From TMED27 sp050633165 (GTDB taxonomy: Bacteria; Pseudomonadota; Alphaproteobacteria; Micavibrionales; Micavibrionaceae): DNA of 42,570 bases. The DNA lies in contig JBOEFZ010000049.1 of NCBI GenBank assembly GCA_050633165.1, positions 1 through 42,570 on the forward strand, written 5' to 3'. The position numbers were made by a program, and so were the translations under genes. Under the pieces are notes generated by a model. It was given only the letters and a program-made list of their open reading frames with translations, searched no databases and was not told the DNA's origin. Of the stretch, positions 1-6,698 are shown in pieces. Numbering within the stretch: the first letter of the stretch is position 1; each line of letters begins with the position of its first letter.

Positions 1-169
1 GATCACGCAAGTCAAAGACATGCTACAGGCCGAAGGCGTGCCCGAAGAAGATATAAAAGCAATTGATAAAGACATAAAAGCCATCGTCACGGAAGCGGCG
101 GAGTTTTCACAGCAAAGCCCCGAGCCTCATCCCGATGAGCTTTGGACTGATGTATTGGTGGAGGTTTAA
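1..169 (+). CDS. pdhA: Pyruvate dehydrogenase E1 component alpha subunit, C-terminal end (partial)
   Basis: This is the 3' end of a gene that begins before the window. About 55 codons are visible, read from base 2, and they end with TAA at 167-169. The tail, with acidic and alanine-rich helices and a last segment like DELWTDVLVEV, matches the C-terminus of the E1-alpha subunit of alphaproteobacterial pyruvate dehydrogenase. The thiamine diphosphate site lies outside the window, so the call leans on this tail and on the downstream pdhB, pdhC and lpd. E1-alpha pairs with PdhB to decarboxylate pyruvate and acylate the lipoyl groups. The next start codon follows the stop by two bases, and the stretch around the stop (GGAGG at 160-164) supplies its ribosome binding site. 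Confidence 0.85.
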   Translation, partial: ITQVKDMLQAEGVPEEDIKAIDKDIKAIVTEAAEFSQQSPEPHPDELWTDVLVEV

Positions 170-171
170 GT

Positions 172-606
172 ATGGCTATGCACTCGTTATTAAAAAAGGC
201 CTTTGAAAATGCTGAGGTAAGGTATCCGTTTAGTGCTATCGTGAGCCTTTTGCCTGCTCCGCCTGTTGATCAAAAATTGGGGGCCGGGGTGCAACCAAAG
301 ACTGGGGCGCAAATTGTGCAGGGCCTTGTTGAAGAGTATGGTTTGGAAGTGCTAGGCGATGATTCCTATATGCTGATCTTCAACACTTTTTCTGCTTGGA
401 TTACAAGTGCGGAAATTTTGGAAAAGGTTGCAAATGATAATCGTATTAGCGGTATTCGAGAGAATGTTTTGGCTCGCTCCAAGCCTATTTCAAGAGAAAC
501 TATAACAGCGAAAAGCACGCCACCTTTAGGTGTGGAGGATGGTACAGCAGAGCCTGCGCCTGCCGACACCTCTTTAGCAGAATTAAGTTTATGGGGAGTT
601 CGATAA
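172..606 (+). CDS. Hypothetical protein (144 aa) inside the PDH operon
   Basis: I do not recognise this protein. It starts at ATG 172 behind a good ribosome binding site (GGAGG at 160-164) and ends directly against the pdhB start (TAA then ATG), so it is co-transcribed and probably translationally coupled. Residues 15-60 form a mildly hydrophobic N-terminal part with a proline-rich turn (LLPAPP). Residues 60-100 look like a compact alpha/beta stretch. The last 40 residues are low-complexity, rich in Ala, Pro, Thr and Glu, and resemble the flexible linkers of PDH subunits. There is no signal peptide, membrane segment or cysteine pair. A small accessory protein of the complex is possible, because pdhA and pdhB are normally adjacent, but nothing in the residues proves a function. 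Confidence 0.75.
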   Translation: MAMHSLLKKAFENAEVRYPFSAIVSLLPAPPVDQKLGAGVQPKTGAQIVQGLVEEYGLEVLGDDSYMLIFNTFSAWITSAEILEKVANDNRISGIRENVLARSKPISRETITAKSTPPLGVEDGTAEPAPADTSLAELSLWGVR

Positions 607-2028
607 ATGCCAACTAATATTTTAATGCCGGCGTTATCGCCGACGATGACTGAGGGGAATTTAGCCAAGTGGTTGAAGGCCGAGGGGGATGCGGTTGAGG
701 CCGGTGATGTGATTGCCGAGATTGAGACCGACAAAGCCACGATGGAGGTTGAGGCGGTTGATGAAGGTATTATCGGAAAAATCCTGATTTCCGAAGGCAC
801 ACAAGGCGTGGCGGTGAATGATGTGATTGCGGTTTTGCTTGAAGATGGTGAGAGCGCGAATGACATCGGTGATGTTTCAAACGCCGCCCCTACGCCTATC
901 TCTGCTGAAGATGCTCCTGCCGCTGCGGTTTCATCATCGAATGAGGCGGCGCAACCGACCGGAGCGATCATCGAAAATCGTGATATTCTTTATGCCCAAG
1001 GCGAGGTGATCGAGCCGCCACCTTTTGATGAGGCTAGCTTTACCGATACGCAACCCGTAACCGTACGTGTCGCGCTTCGCGATGCTATGGCGGAGGAAAT
1101 GCGCCGTGATGGTGATGTTTACCTTATGGGTGAGGAAGTTGCGGAATATAACGGCGCGTACAAGGTTTCCGAAGGTTTGCTGGATGAATTCGGCGCGAAA
1201 CGTGTGATTGACACGCCGATTACCGAGCATGGATTTGCGGGATTGGCGGTTGGTTCGGCGATGAATGGCCTTAAACCCATTGTTGAATTTATGACGTGGA
1301 ATTTCGGGATGCAGGCGATTGATCATGTCCTGAACTCTGCGGCAAAAACGCTTTATATGGCGGGTGGGGAGCTTGGCTGCTCTATTGTCTTTCGTGGACC
1401 AAACGGTGCGGCTTCGCGCGTTGGTGCGCAGCATTCGCAGTGCTACGCGTCATGGTACGGGCATGTTCCGGGCTTGAAAGTTGTAAGCCCGTGGAGCGGC
1501 GCAGATGCAAAGGGCCTGATGAAAGCCGCCATCCGCGATCCGAACCCTGTGGTATTTTTAGAGAACGAGCTTCTTTACGGCGAAACGCATGATGTCCCGA
1601 CGGACGAAGATTTCGTGATCCCGATTGGCCGCGCGAAGATCGAGCGTGAAGGGACGGACGTAACGATTGTGGCTTTCTCCATCATGGTTGGCAAAGCATT
1701 ACAAGCCGCCGAGGCATTGGCGGAGCAGGGAATTGATGCCGAAGTCATCAATCTGCGCACTATTCGTCCGCTCGACCGTCATACGATTTTGGAAAGCGTG
1801 AAGAAAACCAACCGTATTGTGACATGTGAGGAGGGCTGGTCCTTTGCCGGAATTGGCGCGGAGATTGCGGCATTGATCGGGGAGCACGCGTTTGATTACC
1901 TCGACGCACCACTCGCCCGCGTCACGGCAAAGGATGTTCCCTTGCCATACGCCGCGAACCTAGAACAACTCGCGATCCCACAAACCGAGCAAATTATCGA
2001 AGCTGCGAAGAGGGTTTGTTATAAATAA
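607..2028 (+). CDS. pdhB: Pyruvate dehydrogenase E1 component beta subunit with N-terminal lipoyl domain
   Basis: PdhB joins PdhA to form the thiamine-diphosphate E1 enzyme. Residues 1-80 are a biotinyl/lipoyl domain with the acceptor lysine K43 in ETDKATMEVEA. An Ala/Pro/Glu-rich linker covers about 81-140. Residues 145-473 are the transketolase-like E1-beta domain, with GEEVAEYNGAYKVSEGL, the PITEHGFAGLAVGSA motif and a C-terminal transketolase domain (VEVINLRTIRPLD-like). The length of 473 aa fits the alphaproteobacterial form, in which E1-beta carries its own lipoyl domain; the usual form without it is about 330 aa. The start abuts the upstream stop and has GGGGAG as ribosome binding site. 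The lipoyl domain is nearly identical to that of PdhC, and LipA downstream would supply the lipoyl groups. Confidence 0.96.
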   Translation: MPTNILMPALSPTMTEGNLAKWLKAEGDAVEAGDVIAEIETDKATMEVEAVDEGIIGKILISEGTQGVAVNDVIAVLLEDGESANDIGDVSNAAPTPISAEDAPAAAVSSSNEAAQPTGAIIENRDILYAQGEVIEPPPFDEASFTDTQPVTVRVALRDAMAEEMRRDGDVYLMGEEVAEYNGAYKVSEGLLDEFGAKRVIDTPITEHGFAGLAVGSAMNGLKPIVEFMTWNFGMQAIDHVLNSAAKTLYMAGGELGCSIVFRGPNGAASRVGAQHSQCYASWYGHVPGLKVVSPWSGADAKGLMKAAIRDPNPVVFLENELLYGETHDVPTDEDFVIPIGRAKIEREGTDVTIVAFSIMVGKALQAAEALAEQGIDAEVINLRTIRPLDRHTILESVKKTNRIVTCEEGWSFAGIGAEIAALIGEHAFDYLDAPLARVTAKDVPLPYAANLEQLAIPQTEQIIEAAKRVCYK

Positions 2029-2037
2029 TTAGTATTT

Positions 2038-2061
2038 ACGCGGAGTTTCAGAGAAACGGAG
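2038..2061. repeat. Left arm of the inverted repeat around the GxxExxY gene
   Basis: The first 16 bases are the exact complement of 2487-2502. The following CGGAG box at 2057-2061 matches CTCCG at 2479-2483. The arm starts ten bases after the pdhB stop codon and ends 15 bases before the start codon of the enclosed gene, so it forms most of that gene's leader. Confidence 0.85.
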
Positions 2062-2076
2062 TTTTTTTAATACCTT

Positions 2077-2505
2077 ATGTCTAGCGCAATCCAAAAATAT
2101 GATGATATGGCCCCTGATCTTAATGATTTGTCAGGGCAAATTGTCGATTGTGCATTTCAAGTACACAGAGAATTAGGAGCAGGCTTTTTAGAAAGCAATT
2201 ATGAAGATGCGCTTGTGTATGAGTTAAGCAAAAAATCATTGTTTTTTGAGCGTCAAAAATCTTTTACGATTCCATACAAAGATACTGTTTTAAAGTCCGA
2301 GTTTCGTTTTGATTTGATTGTTGAAAATAAAATTTTAGTAGAATTGAAGTCTGTAGATAAAATTCATCCTGTTCATCAGGCACAGATATACGCATATTTA
2401 AAGGCAACCAAAATGAAATTAGGATTATTGATTAATTTTAATGTTCCTTTAATTAAAAACGGAATTGGCCGTTACGTTCTCCGAAACTCTGAAACTCCGC
2501 GTTAA
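2077..2505 (+). CDS. GxxExxY protein (PD-(D/E)XK nuclease superfamily, PDDEXK_3-like)
   Basis: The 142-aa protein shows the family signature G36-F-L-E39-S-N-Y42, preceded by the usual AFQVHRELGAGF. The nuclease-like core follows: D79 in FRFD, then E89 and K91 in VELKSV, then a Q-x3-Y helix (Q103, Y106 region) and the closing strand MKLGLLINF. The known family is small, belongs to the PD-(D/E)XK fold, often occurs as scattered copies in genomes, and has no established role. Its start ATG 2077 has only a weak ribosome binding site. The C-terminal residues RNSETPR are encoded by the right inverted repeat, so gene and repeat form one unit. AT-rich codons differ from the flanking pdh genes and point to acquisition. 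Catalytic activity is an inference from retained D, E and K. Confidence 0.9.
   Translation: MSSAIQKYDDMAPDLNDLSGQIVDCAFQVHRELGAGFLESNYEDALVYELSKKSLFFERQKSFTIPYKDTVLKSEFRFDLIVENKILVELKSVDKIHPVHQAQIYAYLKATKMKLGLLINFNVPLIKNGIGRYVLRNSETPR
2479..2502. repeat. Right arm of the inverted repeat around the GxxExxY gene
   Basis: This arm reads CTCCGAAA, CTCTGAAA, CTCCGCGT: three similar octamers in a row. The last 16 bases are the exact complement of 2038-2053. It overlaps the 3' end of the GxxExxY coding sequence, whose stop codon at 2503-2505 comes directly after it, and it ends about 20 bases before the pdhC start. Confidence 0.85.
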
Positions 2506-2523
2506 AAAAGATTGAAAAAGACT

Positions 2524-3789
2524 ATGCCGATTAATATTACAATGCCCGCATTATCACCAACCATGACCGAAGGGACTTTGGCGAAATGGTTGAAATCCGA
2601 AGGGGACCGTGTCGAATCCGGTGATGTAATTGCCGAGATTGAAACCGACAAAGCCACGATGGAAGTCGAAGCCGTTGATGAAGGGGTGATTGGTAAGATC
2701 ATCGTTGCCGAGGGCACCGAGGGTGTTCCTGTGAATGATGTTATCGCGGTATTGCTAGAAGAGGGTGAGAGTGCGGATGATATCGGCGATGTTAGCGCCG
2801 CCCCTGCGCCACCGCCCGTTTCTACTGCGCCGAAAGCTCCAGTTGAAGCGCCTAAGGCTGCTCCTGCATCTAACGTAGCTGCGCCCACAGTTTCAAAAGG
2901 GGATCGTGTTTTCGCATCCCCCCTTGCTAAACGTATTGCGGCGGATAAGGGGATTGATCTTGCCTCTATCAAAGGTTCCGGCCCGCGCGGGCGTATTGTT
3001 AAGGCCGATGTTGAAAACGCCAAGGCCGGCGCAGCGCCAATCGCACAGGCAGCCCCCGCCACGGGCGCGTATCCCGATGATGCGAAGGTCAATGTCTTCG
3101 GCATGCCTTATACCGAAATTCCCAATAACAATATCAAGAAAATTACCGCCAAGCGCCTCACCGAGGCAAAAAGCGAAATTCCGCATTTCTATCTCTCGAT
3201 CGAATGTGTGCTTGATAATTTGCTCGCGGCGCGTAAGGAGCTTAACGAGAAGGCAAATGGCGAATACAAGCTCTCGGTCAATGATTTCATCGTTAAGGCT
3301 TCGGCAATGGCGCTGAAATCATATCCTGCGGCGAATGTTAGTTGGAACGAGGATGCGGTGCATCAATATCTGCATTCGGATATCTCGGTTGCCGTAGCAA
3401 CGCCGAATGGTTTGATTACTCCCATTGTTAAGCAGGCGGAAAACAAAGGTTTGCGCGCGATTTCCGAGGAGGTTAAAGCGCTCGCCGGTAAGGCACGTGA
3501 AGGTAAGCTTAAGCCGGAGGAATTCCAAGGCGGATCATTCTCAATTTCCAATCTCGGCATGTTCGGGGTTAAGCAATTCTCCGCCATCTTAAACCCACCA
3601 CAAAGCTGTATCCTCGCTGTCGGCGCAGGGGAGCAAGTGCCGCGTGTGGTCAATGGTGAGGTTAAAATCCAAACCGTCATGACCGTAACGCTGTCCACCG
3701 ATCATCGAAGCGTTGATGGCGCAGTCGGTGCGGAGTGGCTGCAGCATTTCAAGCAATATATCGAAAACCCCGTCAGTATGTTGGTGTAA
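2524..3789 (+). CDS. pdhC: Dihydrolipoamide acetyltransferase, E2 component of pyruvate dehydrogenase
   Basis: E2 transfers the acetyl group from the lipoyl arm to CoA and forms the core of the complex. Residues 1-80 are the lipoyl domain with K43 in ETDKATMEVEA. A proline/alanine linker follows, then the E3/E1-binding domain at about 124-160 (ASPLAKRIAADKGIDL, GRIVKADV). The catalytic domain runs from about 190 to 421 and ends with H394 and D398 in DHRSVDGAVGA. I chose ATG 2524 because MPINITMPALSPTMTEG matches the PdhB lipoyl start. An in-frame TTG at 2512 would add four residues. The GxxExxY unit ends about 20 bases upstream, so the ribosome binding region (GAAAAAG) is all that remains of a native leader. 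The length of 421 aa is typical. Confidence 0.95.
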   Translation: MPINITMPALSPTMTEGTLAKWLKSEGDRVESGDVIAEIETDKATMEVEAVDEGVIGKIIVAEGTEGVPVNDVIAVLLEEGESADDIGDVSAAPAPPPVSTAPKAPVEAPKAAPASNVAAPTVSKGDRVFASPLAKRIAADKGIDLASIKGSGPRGRIVKADVENAKAGAAPIAQAAPATGAYPDDAKVNVFGMPYTEIPNNNIKKITAKRLTEAKSEIPHFYLSIECVLDNLLAARKELNEKANGEYKLSVNDFIVKASAMALKSYPAANVSWNEDAVHQYLHSDISVAVATPNGLITPIVKQAENKGLRAISEEVKALAGKAREGKLKPEEFQGGSFSISNLGMFGVKQFSAILNPPQSCILAVGAGEQVPRVVNGEVKIQTVMTVTLSTDHRSVDGAVGAEWLQHFKQYIENPVSMLV

Positions 3790-3795
3790 ATTTTT

Positions 3796-3882
3796 TGTAA
3801 CGAAGATGCGGAGGAACGAAGTTTTTATTATTTTAAAGGTAATAAAATTTTGTGAAATTCGTCTCTTCGTTCCTCCGTTACA
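3796..3882. repeat. Palindromic 87-bp MITE-like element between pdhC and lpd
   Basis: The ends are TGTAAC (3796-3801) and its complement GTTACA (3877-3882). A perfect 13-bp inverted repeat follows, CGGAGGAACGAAG at 3809-3821 against 3865-3877, then an inner 8-bp stem TTTTATTA/TAATAAAA at 3823-3830 and 3840-3847. No gene is inside. The arms have the same CTCxx-type octamer rhythm as the arms around the GxxExxY gene. The element starts six bases after the pdhC stop and ends just before the lpd ribosome binding site (AAAAGGA at 3887-3893). As RNA it would fold into a long hairpin that could affect the pdhC-lpd transcript. Confidence 0.75.
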
Positions 3883-3900
3883 ATCAAAAAGGAATAAAAA

Positions 3901-5286
3901 ATGAGTGATAAAAATTTTGATGTCATTGTAATTGGTGGTGGCCCGGGTGGGTATGTTGCGGCGATCCGCGCGGCGCAGCTCGGGATGAAGGCGGCGGTGG
4001 TTGAGGCTAATCACCTTGGCGGGATTTGCCTTAATTGGGGGTGTATTCCGACAAAAGCGTTGCTGCGCTCCTCCGAGATTTTTCATCTTGCGCAAAATGC
4101 GGATGCTTATGGATTGAAAATCAAAGGGCTAGAGTTCGACCTTAAGGCAATTGTTGAACGTTCGCGCGGTGTTGCCAATCAACTTTCGGGTGGGATCGGG
4201 CATCTCCTTAAAAAGAACAAAGTCACTGTGATTAATGGTTTTGGTAAGATTGCCGGAAAAGGCAAGGTTGCAGTTGATAAAGACACGTACACCGGCAAGC
4301 ACATCATCATCGCCACCGGAGCGCGCGCGCGTGTTTTGCCGGGGTTAGAGCCGGATGGGAAGTTTATCTGGACGTATAAAGAGGCGCTTGTCCCCGATGT
4401 TATGCCGAAAAAGCTCCTCGTGGTTGGTTCGGGCGCGATTGGGATTGAGTTCGCCAGCTTCTTTAAAACCCTCGGTGCGGATGTCACCGTGGTGGAGATG
4501 ATGGATCGTATTGTTCCGGTGGAGGATGCGGAAATCTCCGGCCTCCTTGAAAAATCCTTGGTCAAGCAGGGTATGAACATTATCAAAAAGGCAAAAGTCA
4601 TCAAAATCGATAAGAACAAAGATGACGTCACCGCGCATATCGATATTAACGGCAAAGTCGAAAAGCACAATTTTGATCGTGTTATCTCCGCCGTTGGCAT
4701 TGTTGCGAATACTGAAGATATCGGGCTTGAAGGCACGAAGGTTAAGCTTGATCGCGGGCATATTGTAACGGATGGTTATTTGCGTACGGATGAACCCAAT
4801 GTCTACGCCATTGGTGATGTTACGGGCGCGCCATGGCTCGCGCATAAAGCCTCTCACGAAGGCATTATTTGCATCGAAAAAATAGCAGGCATAAAAGACG
4901 TACACCCGATGGTTAAGGGCAATATCCCTGGCTGTACCTACTGCCACCCACAAGTGGCAAGTGTTGGTATGACCGAGGCAGCCGCCAAGGAAGCGGGGCA
5001 TAAAATCAAGGTCGGGCGCTTCCCGTTTATGGGCAACGGTAAGGCCATCGCCCTTGGCGAACCCGAAGGTCTGGTCAAAACAATCTTCGATGAAAAAACA
5101 GGCGAACTCCTCGGCGCACATATGATTGGCGCGGAAGTAACCGAGCTTATCCAAGGTTACGTCATCGGCAAATCTGCCGAACTAACCGAAGCCGAGTTCA
5201 TGCATACCATCTTCCCACACCCGACATTATCCGAAATGATGCATGAATCAGTTCTTGACGCTTATGGCAAGGCAGTGCATTTCTAA
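3901..5286 (+). CDS. lpd: Dihydrolipoyl dehydrogenase (E3)
   Basis: E3 is an FAD enzyme that reoxidises dihydrolipoyl groups of the PDH complex with NAD+. The FAD-binding GGGPGG motif is at residues 12-17. The redox disulfide is C43/C48 in GGICLNWGCIP. A second Rossmann motif (GSGAIGIEFASFF) near residue 180 binds NAD. The YAIGDVTG motif and the C-terminal interface with FPHPTLSE, whose histidine and glutamate serve as catalytic base, are intact. The length of 461 aa is normal. The start ATG 3901 has AGGA upstream. The gap to pdhC is widened by the 87-bp palindromic element. The lipA start follows four bases after the stop. Confidence 0.97.
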   Translation: MSDKNFDVIVIGGGPGGYVAAIRAAQLGMKAAVVEANHLGGICLNWGCIPTKALLRSSEIFHLAQNADAYGLKIKGLEFDLKAIVERSRGVANQLSGGIGHLLKKNKVTVINGFGKIAGKGKVAVDKDTYTGKHIIIATGARARVLPGLEPDGKFIWTYKEALVPDVMPKKLLVVGSGAIGIEFASFFKTLGADVTVVEMMDRIVPVEDAEISGLLEKSLVKQGMNIIKKAKVIKIDKNKDDVTAHIDINGKVEKHNFDRVISAVGIVANTEDIGLEGTKVKLDRGHIVTDGYLRTDEPNVYAIGDVTGAPWLAHKASHEGIICIEKIAGIKDVHPMVKGNIPGCTYCHPQVASVGMTEAAAKEAGHKIKVGRFPFMGNGKAIALGEPEGLVKTIFDEKTGELLGAHMIGAEVTELIQGYVIGKSAELTEAEFMHTIFPHPTLSEMMHESVLDAYGKAVHF

Positions 5287-5289
5287 ATC

Positions 5290-6255
5290 ATGACCTATAA
5301 CCCAAAACTACTCGACCCCACAAAACGCCATCCGGAGAAGCAGAAAAATCCGGATCGACCGGCGGGACGTAAACCGGATTGGTTGCGTGTGAAAGCACCG
5401 CAGGGAAAGGCCTATGCGGAAACAAAAGGCATCGTTCAAAAACAAAAATTAACTACCGTTTGCGAAGAAGCCGGATGCCCGAATATCGGCGAATGTTGGA
5501 CGCAAAAACATGCCACATTCATGATTATGGGTGAAATTTGCACGCGGGCTTGTGCGTTTTGTAATGTCGCGACGGGGAAGCCGGATGAGCTTGATAAGCT
5601 TGAACCGCTCCGCGTTGGTGTGGCAACCAAGCAAATGGGTCTAAAGCATGTTGTGGTGACATCCGTTGATCGCGATGACCTTAGCGACGGCGGCGCGGAT
5701 CATTTTGCCAAGACAATTATGGGTATTCGGATGAAGGCGCCGGACACCACCATCGAAATCCTCCCCGGTGATTTTCGAGGGAATCAGGATGATTGGGACA
5801 CAGTGATCAATGCGCGCCCCGATGTGTTTAATCATAATATGGAGACTGTGCCGCGCCTGTACCCGACCATTCGCCCCGGCGCGCGGTATTTCCGGTCATT
5901 ACGTTTGTTGCAACGGGTGAAGGATATTGACCCGTCGATGTTCACAAAATCCGGCCTTATGGTTGGTTTGGGCGAGACAAAGGACGAGGTCGGGCAGGTC
6001 ATGGATGACATGCGCGCGGCGGGGATCGATTTCATCACTATCGGTCAGTATATGCAGCCCACGCCGAAACATGCCCCAGTCATGAAATGGTGGACACCAG
6101 AGGAATTTGAGGGGCTAGCGAAAATGGCGAAGCGCAAGGGGTTCTTGATGGTTTCCGCAACACCACTGACGCGTTCATCCCATCATGCGGGCGATGATTT
6201 TGCCAAGCTAAAAGCCGCACGTGAGGCGCAATTGGCCAAGCAAGCAGCGGAATAA
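5290..6255 (+). CDS. lipA: Lipoyl synthase
   Basis: LipA is a radical-SAM enzyme that inserts two sulfur atoms into octanoyl groups on lipoyl domains, here probably of PdhB and PdhC. The auxiliary cluster motif C58-x4-C63-x5-C69 and the radical-SAM motif C84-x3-C88-x2-C91 are both present. The protein is 321 aa, as usual. The C-terminal motif reads RSSHHA at 295-300 where I expect RSSYHA. The serine that coordinates the auxiliary cluster is kept, but the tyrosine has become histidine. The gene lies four bases after lpd and its TAA overlaps the next ATG by one base, so the operon couples making the complex with lipoylating it. Confidence 0.96.
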   Translation: MTYNPKLLDPTKRHPEKQKNPDRPAGRKPDWLRVKAPQGKAYAETKGIVQKQKLTTVCEEAGCPNIGECWTQKHATFMIMGEICTRACAFCNVATGKPDELDKLEPLRVGVATKQMGLKHVVVTSVDRDDLSDGGADHFAKTIMGIRMKAPDTTIEILPGDFRGNQDDWDTVINARPDVFNHNMETVPRLYPTIRPGARYFRSLRLLQRVKDIDPSMFTKSGLMVGLGETKDEVGQVMDDMRAAGIDFITIGQYMQPTPKHAPVMKWWTPEEFEGLAKMAKRKGFLMVSATPLTRSSHHAGDDFAKLKAAREAQLAKQAAE

Positions 6256-6698
6256 TGCTCACCCATATTGAACAAAAGACGCTTCCCTATACGCCGCAGC
6301 AGATGTTTGATTTGGTTGCGGGGGTGGATAGATATCGTGAATTTTTACCGTGGTGCGTCGCCAGCCGGATTAATAAACGTGAGAGCAGCGCCGTTTTTTA
6401 CGCCGATCTCGTCGTCGGCTATAAAATGATCCGTGAGCGCTTTTCATCTAAAGTTGTGGTGGAGGAGCCCAATAGTATTCATATTGAATATCTCCACGGG
6501 CCGTTGAAACATCTTAAGAACCATTGGCGGTTCACGGATGCCGGAAACGGGTCATGTTTGATTGATTTTAGCGTGGAGTTTGAGTTTAAAAACAAGGCGT
6601 TGCAGGGCTTGGCTCAGATGTTTTTTAAGGAAGTTATCCACCGCATGGTTGACGCATTTGAAAGTCGCGCACGGGATGTTTATGGCGTTAAGGCTTAA
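6255..6698 (+). CDS. RatA/COQ10-like START-domain protein (type II toxin-antitoxin RatA family / coenzyme Q-binding)
   Basis: The 147-aa protein has the classic opening LPYTPQQMFDLVAGVDRYREFLPWC, followed by a hydrophobic-pocket START/polyketide-cyclase fold, and ends with the FKEVIHRMVDAFESRA helix. Family members in alphaproteobacteria follow lipA and resemble yeast COQ10, a ubiquinone-binding protein. The Escherichia coli relative is called RatA and was described as inhibiting ribosome subunit joining. No RatB-like gene is next to it here, so a role in quinone handling seems more likely than a toxin-antitoxin role. It overlaps lipA by one base, and its 3' end overlaps the convergent glycosyltransferase gene by 11 bases. 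Confidence 0.88.
   Translation: MLTHIEQKTLPYTPQQMFDLVAGVDRYREFLPWCVASRINKRESSAVFYADLVVGYKMIRERFSSKVVVEEPNSIHIEYLHGPLKHLKNHWRFTDAGNGSCLIDFSVEFEFKNKALQGLAQMFFKEVIHRMVDAFESRARDVYGVKA

Larger units (their letters stand above)
2038..2502 (+). mobile_element. Inverted-repeat unit carrying a GxxExxY gene, inserted between pdhB and pdhC
   Basis: A perfect 16-bp inverted repeat bounds this unit: ACGCGGAGTTTCAGAG at 2038-2053 and its complement at 2487-2502. A further CGGAG/CTCCG pair sits at matching distance (2057-2061 and 2479-2483), giving imperfect arms of about 24 bp. The only gene inside is the GxxExxY protein gene, whose last codons lie within the right arm. The unit is more AT-rich than its neighbours. 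It lies between the pdhB stop and the pdhC ribosome binding region, which are usually close together. I see no clear target duplication and no transposase. Confidence 0.7.

Noticed and set aside
366..971. A 201-residue frame on the - strand opposite the 144-aa gene and pdhB
   Set aside because: A low-complexity Ser/Thr/Ala shadow of the pdhB lipoyl linker. The same type of shadow appears opposite pdhC.
4345..5154. A 269-residue frame on the - strand opposite lpd
   Set aside because: It is a shadow of the intact lpd coding sequence, with no motif and no start signal.
6255..6698. A toxin-antitoxin module (RatA toxin)
   Set aside because: No partner gene is adjacent, and the position after lipA fits the COQ10-like quinone-binding group better.
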